Shown: piece by piece, positions 1-11,129 of the stretch | Numbering within the stretch: position 1 is the stretch's first letter | How the letters are laid out: the number at the start of each line of letters is the position of its first letter | Assembly (NCBI RefSeq): GCF_020882245.1 | Contig: NC_083598.1 | Location: 69,445,714-69,509,713, forward strand | Source: Rhopalosiphum padi | Taxonomy: Eukaryota; Arthropoda; Insecta; Hemiptera; Aphididae | Length of the DNA: 64,000 bases | Direction: 5' to 3' | Program-made: the position numbers and the translations under genes | Notes under the pieces: model-generated | What the model saw: only the letters and a program-made list of their open reading frames with translations | Told to the model about the DNA's origin: nothing | Databases searched by the model: none

Positions 1-1385
1 CCTCCAAGGCAGTTAAGACGAAAATAGTGTCATGACCTACTTATTAACTAATTAAATAATAATAATAATCAAACGACAAGTGTTACTAATGGTTGACTGC
101 TTTTCTCAAACTTTTCACGTTTTGTGTATAATTTATTGTAAACTATTTAATTTGATTTAATAATTTAAACATAGACATTCCTATATCACATTTATTTATT
201 GAGTCTTAAATGTATAAATTGTAAATTTAACTGTATATTTCAATGTTTAAAATATTTAAAAAAATATTTATTAATCAGATGGTATTGAAAAATGTAAATA
301 TATATTATTACGTATTATAGTTTTGATAACAAAAAATATGGACAAACGTTTATTTTATTTATTTATTATACATTAGTTTAGTCTGTATACTTACTTCAAT
401 CGTAAGTTTATTAGTTACATCAAATCATTATTTTAGTGAAACAAACAAAACGTTTATTAGACTTCAAAGTATAATCTGTGTCTTACATAATATACATATT
501 AAATCTATATGTAGGTATATTGTTTACTGGTAGCAAATATTCAGAGAATAGACACAGATTATACGCCCTTTTGGTCGGCTATCAGGATCAAAGACTTTTT
601 TCTATACATGTGAAAACAGGGGTGTGTTTACACAGTAAGGGGTTGTCAGATGTATGCTACTAGGTCAGTAGGCATATGAGGGCGATTTGATTTCACGACC
701 ATTTCCCTCTTTCATCGTCTCATTTTACGATATTATCGTTTTGAACGTCAAATTTAATAATGTTATTTAGATTTTAAATCATATTTTATTTTAATGTTGG
801 AATAAATTATTTACCACTATGTGTTTTTTTTTTGTAACATTGATTCCATTTAAAAAATGTTCAATGATTTTTAATATATAAATATAATATTCTTTGTAAC
901 TTCGATACATGTATATCTGCCAAAAGATGGTTTTACTTAATATAATATCATAATATTTAATAATTACAAGATTTAAACGATTCGATTGCGAGTGGCAAAT
1001 GTATGAAGATAAATTTAAAGTAAATATTGCGTTTAAAATTTAGTATATAAATAATAATCATAATAATAATAAAAACTTTTAATTCTTTTATTTTTTTTTT
1101 AAATTATCGATGATATTTTGACAGAGAAAAAGTAATCCATCAAGTTTTATGTTTCGACGTCAATAATATTTTTTATTTAAATTCTTAAAATAGAAGAAAA
1201 CTTTTTCCTTTTTATATCTTATCATTTAATAAAATTAAAGCGTTTTGTTTGGTAAGAGTTCGTTTTAAAATAACAAATTAAATAGCAATGTTTGATCATG
1301 ATTCAAAAAACTGATGCTCGTATCAAAAATAATATTATATTTCGGTAACGTAAAAATCGCGATTAAGCTTTTACTTCATCAAATG
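1..1385. other. AT-rich intergenic/intronic DNA, no gene seen
   Basis: Very A+T-rich sequence with short A/T runs and many in-frame stops on both strands. A patch of ordinary complexity lies at about 530-730, but it has no splice-bounded reading frame or recognisable repeat end. If the minus-strand exon ending at 1413 is real, this stretch would hold its 3' UTR, and several AATAAA words occur on the minus strand. I see nothing else. Confidence 0.6.
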
Positions 1386-1412
1386 ATTTGTTTTTTGAAA
1401 TGGAAGTGGCTA

Positions 1413-1465
1413 TCAATCGTCACCACCACCGTCATAAGAAACTTTGGGTACCTCGAAATTGTCCG
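1413..1465 (-). CDS. candidate terminal coding exon, unknown protein
   Basis: On the minus strand, a good acceptor (pyrimidine-rich TACTGTTTTTCAG, AG at 1467-1466) is followed by two bases completing a split codon and then 16 codons ending in TGA at 1415-1413, with a second in-frame stop right after. The residues read DNFEVPKVSYDGGGDD. The acidic GGGDD end recalls the last residues of classical cadherin tails, but the rest does not match and I do not claim homology. The start phase (two bases needed) fits the end phase of the candidate exon at 11085-11129. The frame is short, so chance is a real possibility. Confidence 0.25.
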
Positions 1466-1613
1466 CTGAAAAACAGTAAATTTTAAATCTCTGATCCGGA
1501 GAAGGCGGAGAATCGACTAGCGCTCGACGGTGTAGAGGAACTATGGTGGTGGTGTGAAATCAGTTAAGTAGTTCAATTTAATTTGTATCGGACCAAATGG
1601 GCGGGTACATGTG

Positions 1614-1647
1614 TATATATAGTCGAAAGAGAGTTAGTAGCAGTTAC
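1614..1647 (+). promoter_or_regulatory. candidate core promoter: TATA box and initiator
   Basis: TATATATAG at 1614-1622 is followed by CAGTTAC at 1641-1647, which resembles the arthropod initiator (TCAGTY). With A1642 as +1, the TATA box begins at -28, the normal distance. No downstream promoter element is visible at +28. A purine tract and CpG-rich DNA follow at once. If real, the first exon could run from 1642 to the donor at 1826/1827 and be spliced to the exon at 9732. This is inferred from motif spacing only. Confidence 0.35.
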
Positions 1648-1652
1648 ACACT

Positions 1653-1699
1653 GAAGAAAAAAAAAGAGAGAAAGAGAAAGAAAGAGAGAGAGATAGAGA
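1653..1699 (+). repeat. GA-rich purine tract
   Basis: Forty-seven bases of almost pure A/G (one T at 1694), mostly GAGA and GAAA units, directly downstream of the candidate initiator. GAGA-type tracts near promoters are bound by GAGA factors in insects, but the tract may simply be low-complexity DNA. Confidence 0.7.
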
Positions 1700-2160
1700 C
1701 GACGGCGACGGCGACAACTACGAAATCTGTTCTAATGTGACGATGCGATAAGCCATAAATCCGAGACTAAGTGTTAAAAACGACCGGGAACACAGGCGCC
1801 CCTTGTCTTGTCGATCTCTGATTTACGTGAGTTCCTTTCTTTCGCAGCCACCCCATGGCTTCCGGTCGGTCACTAAATACGTTCGCGTACAGTGGCATTC
1901 TGCAAATACAGTTATTGTTGCGTTTACTTTTATTTATTTTATTATTATTATTATTTTTCTTTTTTGTTAACCCTAAACATCGACCCTCGCCGAGAAAAAC
2001 TACGAATTTTCGACGCCGCCGATGCGCAGTAATACGACGACAACGACTACGGCCGAATCCAACGAGGGATGATATTATCATCCGTTACCCGGTTACCGCG
2101 CGCGTGTATGATATTGTTATTAATACGTCTGGGGAATGAGATGTGATGCGCAAGGAAACG

Positions 2161-2860
2161 GCATTGATTTTTTTCATCCCCATAATATTATATACGCACA
2201 CAGACATAATATACGACCATTGTTTTAATTCAAATGCGAAGTTAATGAACGACCACAGTGAATTATTTTCAAGTGAACTATATCTGTATAAGTAACTGTA
2301 TAATATACCATCATACTACCACGAATGACCACGACCACGGTCGCTATTGGAGTTGTATTCCCGGGTTATATTATTACGTATAATCATGTTTTCCAACGGA
2401 CGTATAATAATTATATTATTATGTTATACTCTCGAGGCCTCATCGGGATGGTGATAAGTCCCAATACTTTTAGAACGAAATGTCATTTGGGAAAATGTGT
2501 CGTTTCTCTACGATAAATATCAGAATCGGGCTGTTTCCGATGAATATTATAAAGGAAAAAAAACAACCGGTAATAATAGAATTGTGACCTGGATTCTTTT
2601 TATTGGCGTGAGAAAAAAGGAAGACTGTACCAAAATTCGACGATTTTTAATACTTAATTTTATTATGTTAACTGAACAAAAACGGTAGAATCCTTATTAT
2701 TGCGTGCAGTATAAATAAATAATAATGAAACATAAAAAAAAAAAAAAAACGTTTGCCATGGTATACAGGAGGTGTATAACAAAAAGCGATTTTAAGTCGT
2801 TTTAGTTCGACCCCCGATATCTCTCGCCCTGTCAAGTCCAACCAACTTAAACCCGTCAAC
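2161..2860. other. AT-rich DNA, no gene seen
   Basis: Mostly AT-rich sequence with ATAATATTAT words and an A-run at about 2733-2748. Short ORFs on both strands have no domain, splice sites or codon bias. I see no element ends. Confidence 0.55.
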
Positions 2861-4050
2861 ACCACCCCTGTCCACGTCTGTTTAATTCCGTTTCTCTCAC
2901 CCTTAATTAAAGCTCCAACTTGAGACCGCGTCGAGTTGCGCGCTTTTCTCCTCGGTCATATTGCCGCGCTGCCGAATTAATCCCCTTATATTTCCTACGT
3001 CCTTTTGTCACATTTTCTTTACCGCGGAATCGATAGCCACGACGAAATGGTGTTGTCGCCGCACTAATATTTTGCATTTTATATTAAAACCACGTTATCG
3101 GAAAACCCTGTCGATTGATTAAATAATACCATACGCATGCACCGCCGCGTTATACCGTTAGATACGTATATTATATTATATTGTGTATATCATAATAATA
3201 ATATATTGTTCACTCACTCACTCACACGCGCTCATAATATATGCCGTATTATACGGCGAAATGGAAAAAGCTTCCTCCGGTGCATCTTTAATCTTAATCA
3301 ATTTTCATTAGCGTGTACACTGTTGTAAGCGTGCGACGTACGATGGGTAAGCGATGACGGTGTGGCTGTAATACAGGGGTGGGGGTAGGTGGCGTCGGTA
3401 CTAGCTGTATATACACGAGCGCCCAAAGTGTCCCTTATTATTTCGCCACCGCACCCATCCCTTCGATGACTATATGTGCACTACCCCCCGAGACACTCCA
3501 CCAACGACTACGGCGCCGCCACCGATATCATATCCCCGTTGTCTCCCCTCTACACCGCATTGCAGGCCTAACACGCATATACGCCGAGCCGCCACCGAAT
3601 TGTAATTATCATGATTATTTGAGCTGGCTGTATGGAGAGTTTTTGTCCTTTCCCTCGTGTGCTCACCGTCACTCCCTCTGTATCTTTATCACAGCATCGT
3701 CCACCCCCAACCCCCTTCCGCCACACTACTCGTTTGCTGGCTGAAACTTTCTTGTGTGTCGCTCGTCGTTTCATTGTGAGTTTATGTGAATGTGTGCGTG
3801 TTTGTGTGTATGTAATATGTATGTGTATGTATATGTTTATGTTGTATAACACATATAAAGCGCAAGAAGGTTTGAAGAAAACGGACGAGAGTGTCGTTGG
3901 TGGGGGAGAGGTGGAATCGATTGCTGATGTGTTTTTACCCCCTCCCCCAACTTAACCAATCCTCAACCCACTTCGTATCCTGACGTCATTCGCATTAATG
4001 GAAAAACAACGAGACGAGCATTAACCGGATTGACGGATTTTATCGCAAAA
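2861..4050. promoter_or_regulatory. GC-richer island, no gene recognised
   Basis: About 1.2 kb of mixed composition, with CpG-rich clusters at 2920-3080, 3320-3640 and 3880-4040. It includes C-rich runs (CCACCCCCAACCCC near 3700), a GTGTGTGT/ATGTATGT tract near 3785-3840 and a GGGGGAGAGG patch near 3903. The overlapping ORFs here (up to 121 codons, both strands) have low-complexity translations and conflict with one another, so they are probably shadows of base composition. It may be a regulatory block; nothing identifies a target. Confidence 0.35.
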
Positions 4051-6559
4051 CTCCTCGAAACAACAACATCGGAGACATTTTTGAAAATAATCTACCAAGT
4101 GTTTGGTCGACGTCGAAAGCGAACTTTACAAAATATATTAAACATAATAATAATATTGTAATATGTAAATATATTACTTCAACTCGAAGCACATCGCCTT
4201 CGTGATATGTCATTTTTGTTTATTCATTATTTTCTGAAAATTTTTGTACATTACATTAATACTATAGGTACTTTGTACGTTTTAAAATGGCTTTACGTAG
4301 AGTAAATGTAAACATTGGAATATTCAAATACACAAGATATATTAAAGATTTTATCATTTTATATATTTTATTCTACTTTGACTTAATTTGAAAATTCATA
4401 GTTACCATATACCTACATATTATATAATTGATAATAAAATAAAACTATGATTTATAAAAAATAGTAAGTTTTTCTCAAAGTTTAAATTATGAAAATTAGT
4501 AACAATCTATAATTTACAATACACCGGCTCACTAGCTTTTTAATGTGTTTTAATTTTTTTTTAGTGTCAAATACTGTAATCTATGGCTTTATAATACAAA
4601 ACACAGTTTTTATGATTAAGCCAGTCCTAGCATTTTATTTTACACAAATCATACATATTTGAGTAATAATAATTGGTTATTGATAATTTTTCTAGTATGT
4701 TCGTTATCATACTTTTATGTAAAGTTCCACAAATATATACTAACAAATTGTTATGTTTTTTATAACTTAAGTTCAACAAAGATGATAGTAATAGTTTTAT
4801 GTTTTTCATTATACACAAACCCATACTTTTGTAAATTAATTTATAAAAATAAAAATAAATTATTAACAATGAAAGAAATACCTAATATTACATTATAACG
4901 ACATTCTTCTTAATGATTTTTTAAATAACAAAATAGAATCACAAAAGTAATGCATTTTAAACGTTCAAAATATATATCACATAATATTTTATTATCCCAC
5001 TATTCATAAAAACCAGCCAACTATTTATTTTTAATTTATTTTGTTAAAATTGATTTAAATTTAAATTTATCTGTACAAAAAAATACAATATTATTATATT
5101 AATATATGTTTTAGTTCATAATCCTATTAAAATCAATCAAACTCGATGATATGACGTAATGATGTATAATATATAACGTCGTGTAGGTAACTACATTGTA
5201 TATTTTTAAAAGTATCCAAACACAAGTAATTTAAAATTCTATAAAGTTTTTCAATGTATTCATACTCGTACTATATAATAGCAGATAAGAAACATATAAT
5301 ATTGTTATATATATAATGGTTTTGGACGTGGACATATGGAAACGTATTTACTTTTTTCAACTCATGACATGCTTATATACATTATATTTATATACAGAGT
5401 TGTGCCTTTAGGAATTGTTTGTAACATTATACTGGGCTGTATAGAGGCTATATAAAATGTAAATCGATCTTTTTAGTTTTTATGGCATTATGATGAAGTT
5501 TTTTTTTAATCTAATTTTATTATTATCATGTCGGCTGTTAACTGTAGTTCACTAATAAAGAGGAGAACTCTTCTCTAAAATGTATTGATAAATCATTTCT
5601 TTTTTTAAGAAAAAATTCAAATTAATCACACGATGTTTAACATAATACAGACATGCAATTGTTTATTGAAGTTCAGTTTTACTTCATAGAAACGACAGAT
5701 TAAAATATAGAAATACATTTTCTGACTACTTCATTCAAATTGTTTCCTACACGTTATTTTATAATCATATTAATATTATATTATTAATTATTATTATTGA
5801 ATCAGAGGTGTCATTTTAGTTGTTTGATAGTTAAATCCACCAAATTAATAGTTGACAAAAATAAAAATTTTAAACCGGCCAATACTATGTTGTACAGATT
5901 GTAAATTTGTAAAATCAATGTCAATAAAAAAAAATGATCGTTCTACTTGCATCGCAAATTTACTAATATTTAAAAACAAGTCAAGTGTATTTTAAAATTT
6001 AATTGACAAACTACTATCAAAATCTTCAGAAATTTATCAATATTATTTTCATGATATTTTTACATTTGAATCACTATAACTGATCAAACACTGCATTTTT
6101 ATTTATATTTCAATTCACAAAATATTTTATAAAATATTTAAAACAAATTTCCACCACAACTAAAATTAATAATATTAAAATTAAATTATTTGAAAGTAAA
6201 AATATAAAAGACTTATTTAAATTATGCCAAAATGATGAAATAATGTATATCAGTATTCAATAGACAAACAGTTTCAAATCAAATGCGAAAATTATTTTCA
6301 GATAGTAGATTCGTATCTTCATTGTAAATACATTTATAAATCTATTTATAAATTTAATATTAATCGCTGATTTTAATCATTGATTTATGTTGGTGAATAA
6401 AAATTACCAACAAAAATACTAATAACGTTATAATAACGTAATAATTACGTTTATAAAAATAATAGATTCAATTTGAAAATAAGAAAAAAATATTTTCTTT
6501 TTTTTTTGAAATGTTTAATTTCACAAATAAAGTATCCATCATTTAATCCGATTAGTTGG
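4051..6559. other. AT-rich gap, no gene seen
   Basis: About 2.5 kb of very AT-rich DNA dominated by A/T runs and TTATAT words. ORFs near 4630-4900 are rich in I, K, N, Y and L codons, as expected by chance in such DNA. No terminal inverted repeats, exons or RNA genes were seen. Confidence 0.6.
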
Positions 6560-7215
6560 TGCACTGAAATTTAATGCAAGTCTTATTTCAGTAGTAAAAA
6601 TGTAGATCCGCTCGCTACCTTGCAACATCACGAACGATCGGTAGAGTTATTGTACGCAATAATGTAACCGAAAAAGTTGAATATTGTGCTCGCATCGTTT
6701 ATGAAATCGATTCAGTTTTAATTACTTCCTAGCGTATAACAATTTCTAACAATCTTTTACGAAAAGCCCAATTTTACAGTAATGCCCAGTGACATTTTTA
6801 AGTAATTTATTATGGGAAAAAAAAATGTGTGTTTGGCTTCAAGGGTATAATTAAGCTACTACGGCCAGTAAGACATATTACTTAATTACCGTTTTTTTTT
6901 TCATCCTTGGGGTTCTTTTTGATATATTGCGGCTCTGGATCAGTCATTACGCGTATTTTAGTGTTATAATTAATATAAGCGGCCGTTTTAAAAGGGATAA
7001 GTACAGTATGGGGCAAGTAGGAAAAGAAATGTCATATTTTTTTTACCATTGCTCCTCCCGGCGCTAATTAGTCTTAATTTTCCTACCGAGGCCATTGCCG
7101 TCGGAGAGATCGACCTGACGTAAGGAATATTCCTGCTTTCGTTACGTAATGGGATTTTTTAAAGGTCTAATTTGTCTAATGAGATAAAACTGGGCATTAT
7201 TCCCGGGATAAACTT
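6560..7215. promoter_or_regulatory. candidate conserved noncoding block, homeodomain-type sites
   Basis: A complex, balanced sequence between two AT-rich stretches. It contains several TAATTA/CTAATT words (for example 7066-7071, 7165-7180), TTAATTACCG near 6883-6892, AATTACTTCC near 6720 and a CpG-bearing core at 7055-7160. After an acceptor-like TTATTTCAG at 6587, one plus frame stays open for 24 codons and then stops, which is not significant. The clustering of TAAT cores suggests an enhancer bound by homeodomain proteins. This is inference from motifs. Confidence 0.35.
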
Positions 7216-7955
7216 AAATGTTTGTAACGACAAAAAAAGTTTATTTGAATCTCTTGCTGTATTTTCAACAAATTAGACAATTTTTCATGTTTTTATTATT
7301 TTTTTTTTTTTTAGGTATTATTACAAATTATAAATCGGATTTCATTTCAATTATCTATTTTATAATTTATTACATCATCTGATGAAAAAAAAAATGAATA
7401 TCTAATATTTAGAAAATAACAAATGTTTATATTTTTTAGTGTTTCCCTATTATTTTAAAAAGTACAGGGAATATTTTAAATTTTGACCTCCTAAAAATAT
7501 CAGCTAGATCCAATGTATAACAAGAAACCTAGATCGAAGTTAATGATCATCAAAGCATGTCTTGTACTAGAAAAAGTTCTTCAGAGATAAAAAATAAAAA
7601 ACACACATCATTGTAAAATAAATACAATACATTCAACGCTACGCTTCATTAGAATCTAAAAAATTAGCACTTGAAGATGAAATGTTTCATTATTTGATTT
7701 CAATGACGATAGCAACACATGATGTGTCTACATCAGCGACTAAGGAAAATAAACTCACTAATGTGGTTCATTTATAAATGGACCATACTTATACATTTTT
7801 GTCGACTGAATATACCTTGCAAAAAGACGACGATCGGCAGTGTCGTAAATAGACGTTTGGTCGCATTTGTTATTATTATGTTCATTGCATATGCAGAACA
7901 CGCGAAACCACGTGAAAAGTGTTTGTGGCTGACGGTCAATCAAGCCTGGTTAGCT
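7216..7955. other. AT-rich DNA, no gene seen
   Basis: AT-rich with T- and A-runs to about 7680. It then becomes more mixed, with short overlapping ORFs on both strands at 7720-7960 that have no domain or splice evidence. No element ends were found. Confidence 0.55.
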
Positions 7956-8420
7956 GGTCTCTAGAAAACGGTCGAGGGGAAAAGAAAAAAATTTGCGCGC
8001 ATCGGAGCCTTTCAAACGTGCACAATTGAATTGCGAGAATTCCAAAGAAAAAAGCTCGTCGGCGACGTGTTTGCATATCGAACGCACGTTCAAATACCAC
8101 CGCGGCGGCTACTATACAGAGTATACAGTCGTATGTATATGCGTGCAACATATATTATATTTTATTTTATATTATACACACTATCGCGCGCGTCGTACGA
8201 CTCTACAGTCTACACTCGCGGCGTGTCCCGCGAACACCACAACACGCGTCCAACGATTTTACGAGGGGTTCTTTTGAATTATTCCCAAAGGCTATCGGGA
8301 CGGACGTGTTTATTTGTAAGGCGCGTAACTCTTATAAGAATTGTCGACGAAAAATATACGTAAACCGGCCTGCATAAGGTATACTGCTATAGTACACTTA
8401 ATATTTCCGATGTGTGCGGC
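7956..8420. promoter_or_regulatory. CpG-containing island, no gene recognised
   Basis: CpG-rich sequence with GCGCGC and CGTCGTACG words, the densest parts being 7995-8110 and 8180-8360. ORFs of 94 and 110 codons overlap in two frames without a recognisable domain, initiation context or splice sites, and probably reflect the local lack of AT-rich stops. Candidate regulatory block. Confidence 0.3.
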
Positions 8421-9295
8421 GGAACGCTGCTGAGTTTCCATTCCCGCATGTATATGTTTTTGGATATTATCATTTTTTTGGGGGTGCCCATTATAGATTC
8501 CGCTAGTACAGGTGTATAATTTATAAACAACCTTTCGATCCCGTAACTTACAAATTCTTAACCATAGCCATATGGGTTACGGCTTAGCTTTACTACCAAT
8601 AACAATTTATATTTAACAAAATATTTTTTAATATTTTTGTTTTTTCCAAAGTTTTTTTAGATGTTATTTTTGAATAACTCATTAATTTGTCCAATAAAGA
8701 ATTGGTTCTGTTGGAAAAAGCATAACATTTTGAAATAACCTACTCATTTATATATGTGAGTTGATTTGATTACTCGTTAACTTTTTTAATTAAATATAAT
8801 TTACAATCGATAAAATATTTTTTAAATATTCTAATGGAATAAAATAATTTTCATTTATATTATAAACGTTATTGTAGGTAACTGCAATATACATGTACGC
8901 GTAATAACTTAAAAAATAATACATTATTTTATTTTTTATTACTATTTAACAATTTACTTTTTGTAATCTACAAAAAAATAAATAAAGTAACGATAATTTA
9001 AAACATTTAACTGGAAATGTAATAAACTAATAATTATCAAAATAATATAATAAAACATAATACCTAATACGACATGCAAATATTGTATAAATTATTTTTT
9101 AAATTTTCGATTAATATTGTAAATTTCAATAAATCCATTAAACCCATACAATTATATATTATTTATTGTATATAATTAATAATGTCAGTTTAAAAGCAAT
9201 TAATAAAATTACGATTTTTATTATGTTTGGTAAATTTATATTTTTCTTGCATTTTTCTAGATCCGTTAAATTTACATTTGATTATAATTGGTATA
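8421..9295. other. AT-rich gap, no gene seen
   Basis: Strongly AT-rich after about 8530, with repeated TTTAAT/ATTTTT words. Nothing codes and no repeat ends are evident. Confidence 0.6.
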
Positions 9296-9347
9296 ATCGA
9301 TGAAATCCTAAATTGTATTATATATATATATATTACATTTCATCGAT
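9296..9347. repeat. inverted repeat around a TA run
   Basis: ATCGATGAAAT (9296-9306) and its exact reverse complement ATTTCATCGAT (9337-9347) flank about 30 bases that include a (TA)n run. The 11-bp arms could form a hairpin or be a pair of identical sites in opposite orientation. Confidence 0.7.
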
Positions 9348-9359
9348 AATAGACTCGAA

Positions 9360-9371
9360 CAGACGCGTCTG
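9360..9371. repeat. perfect 12-bp palindrome
   Basis: CAGACGCGTCTG is perfectly self-complementary and lies just beyond the inverted repeat at 9296-9347. It could be a dimeric protein-binding site; no protein can be named. Confidence 0.6.
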
Positions 9372-9731
9372 CCGCAGTTTGTATTTTATTTTCTTCTCAC
9401 ACAAGGACGAGCGAAATATTTATTAATTGAAAACGTTTCGTTACTAATTTCTACACCCAGTAGCCGCACTGTTGTGGGTAAAACACCGCTACTACCTTTG
9501 GAAATTTGATCTATTGTTTCTCGTTTTCTATTGTGTTGGACGAACGAGGGTGGCGAAGTGATTTGTAATTAAAAAACAAATATAAGAAATTGTGTCGGGA
9601 GAAGTTCATTTTGTTATAGCTAAAGAACCGCGCAGAGAGCTGGTTAGGTTATAGGACTGTCGCCGTCATCGTCGTTGGTTAATATGTTTTTCCTTTATGC
9701 TTTACGCGTTATTGTCTGTGCGATTTCTCAG
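9372..9731 (+). other. mixed-composition DNA upstream of the coding exon
   Basis: Higher-complexity sequence leading into the splice acceptor at 9730-9731. The last 45 bases are pyrimidine-rich (TTTTTCC at 9686, then GATTTCTCAG) and serve well as a polypyrimidine tract. An upstream ATG at 9675 opens a frame that runs over the acceptor and out of frame with the exon, which argues that splicing at 9731 is needed to expose the ATG at 9737. Confidence 0.4.
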
Positions 9732-9736
9732 AAACC

Positions 9737-9839
9737 ATGGCACAAAAAGTTGTTCAACTTGGTTATAAAACGGACAAGTCTTCCGCATCCAGCCCATCAA
9801 AACCCCACATTTTCAAACAAAAGAGCAACTTTCGGACTG
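9737..9839 (+). CDS. candidate first coding exon, unknown protein
   Basis: The acceptor GATTTCTCAG (AG at 9730-9731) is followed by five bases and an ATG in excellent context (AAACCATGG). The frame is open for 34 codons, then CTG|GTAAAT gives a donor at 9840-9841, leaving one base in the last codon. The protein starts MAQKVVQLGYKTDKSS and goes on through a Ser/Pro/Lys-rich segment to SNFRT. It has no signal peptide or membrane segment and looks like a basic, disordered N-terminus. Unspliced, it would stop after 42 codons. Codon use is balanced, unlike the AT-rich flanks. I do not recognise the family and did not find a convincing next exon with the right phase in this window. The alternative is a chance frame, but acceptor, Kozak ATG and donor coincide well. 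Confidence 0.5.
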
Positions 9840-9841
9840 GT

Positions 9842-11084
9842 AAATATAATATATTGAGAATATAGAAGAGAATGTTTAGAACAAAAAGTTTTTTCAACCA
9901 TAAGTATTCATTAGATAATAGTTTGACGTATACAGAAAAATATAATAATTTTACCAAATAAAAATATAATACAATGATCATTATCATTAAATGGCATCAA
10001 GGGCATTATTCAGGCTTATGTAGATAAAAAAAAAATTATGCATATATTATCTTAATATCTATTGTGACAGTTATCTAATGGTTATCTTAGATAACAAATA
10101 CAATTTAACTATCTACGTACATTTTATAAAGGTTATCCTTAGTTATATATTAATTAATTAAGAGTAATATTATTTTTTTTATTAAAATGTTTCAACTAGA
10201 AGACTCAATTCAATTGGTACTTGAGTACGGTGTACCCAAATTTAAAATTGTTTAAAATTATTCTTAAGGATTTAGTACTTTGTATTTAACTAAATGATAA
10301 AGCAAAGTAATGGAATTTCTAAATATATTTTGTATTTTATCAACATTTTAAGTTTAAATTATATTTTATTCTATTTGTTTTACCTATTTCTTTCACTTAT
10401 TATTGATTAAAATAGATTGTAATATATATTATGTCACTTAAACCTAATAAAAAAAACATCAATAAATTAAAAAAAAATTAATTTGTCATATTATCAAGAT
10501 ACAAATGAGATTATCTTTACTTTTTCTAGATAAAAGTAAAATTTATATAGGTATATACTATATATTTATCTGTATCTAGATAAATGTATACACAACTATC
10601 TGAATTTTCTTTGATTCAGCGTTTCTCAACCAGGGATTCATGAAATTTTAGTTAATTTATTCTTAATACCGATCACGGGCATAGGAAATCTAATTTAAAT
10701 TAAAACGATTTAGACATATTATGTATGCGCATACACTAAAATTTCAATTAAGTTTCTTTTTAAAATAATATTACATTTTTATAACTTAAACACTAAATAT
10801 AGTTATTTTACTGTACTGGTAGATTATAAAATATAAATGAAGTCATGAGTATTTCTTAACCTTAAATTTATACATATACATCTAAAATTGAAACATACTT
10901 TTATTAGTTGTTAGATTATCTGAATAATATTTTATTTTGTATTTCAATGTTTCACAGTCATCGTGTTTTAATTAATTCCCATTCAAATATTGGGATATAC
11001 CAAATGTTTACAATCTATCCTTTTTAAGCCATTAGCCAATTTTATATTTATAATCGTTTTATTGTATTCATGCAAATAGCTTAC
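9842..11084. other. AT-rich DNA with AGATAA-rich segment
   Basis: No exon is seen after the donor. Between about 10020 and 10610 the words TTATCT/AGATAA and TATCTAGATAA recur (10086, 10137, 10530, 10576), which is typical of the ends of some hAT elements. However, no matching inverted ends with a target duplication were found. CAGCGTTTCTCAACC at 10617 looks like a single hAT-type terminus with no partner. Confidence 0.35.
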
Positions 11085-11129
11085 CAAAACTAGTAGTTAT
11101 TTCTTTTTGTTTACGTATGTAAAACCAAC
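11085..11129 (-). CDS. candidate 45-bp microexon, unknown protein
   Basis: On the minus strand a strong acceptor (ATTTTATTTTGCTTTCAG, AG at 11131-11130) precedes 45 bases and a donor TTTTG|GTAAGC (GT at 11084-11083). Only one frame is open: two bases, then WFYIRKQKEITTSF, then one base, so the exon is symmetric (phase 1/1). Its end phase joins the candidate terminal exon at 1465-1413 without a stop. WFYIRKQKE would suit a basic juxtamembrane segment, but this is speculation. A spurious 45-bp match in AT-rich DNA is quite possible. Confidence 0.22.

Larger units (their letters stand above)
1386..2160. promoter_or_regulatory. GC-richer island, candidate promoter region
   Basis: This block is clearly richer in G+C and CpG than its surroundings. 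It holds GGTGGT/CACCACC words at both ends (about 1420 and 1545), a TATA-initiator pair (1614-1647), a long purine tract (1653-1699), CGACGG repeats (1700-1716), a strong donor-like ACGTGAGT (donor GT at 1827) and an acceptor-like TTTCTTTCGCAG (ending 1847). A 94-codon plus ORF starts at 1855 in a fair Kozak context, but its centre is only TTA/TTT codons from a microsatellite, so I do not call it a gene. The block reads best as a core promoter plus 5' UTR exon on the plus strand. Confidence 0.4.

Noticed and set aside
1855..2139. 94-codon plus ORF starting in a fair Kozak context with a hydrophobic stretch
   Set aside because: The hydrophobic part is a TTA/TTT microsatellite translation; an overlapping minus ORF of similar length covers the same bases.
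6588..6665. 24 open codons after TTATTTCAG (SKNVDPLATLQHHERSVELL onward)
   Set aside because: Length expected by chance at this composition; no good donor; lies in a block that looks noncoding.
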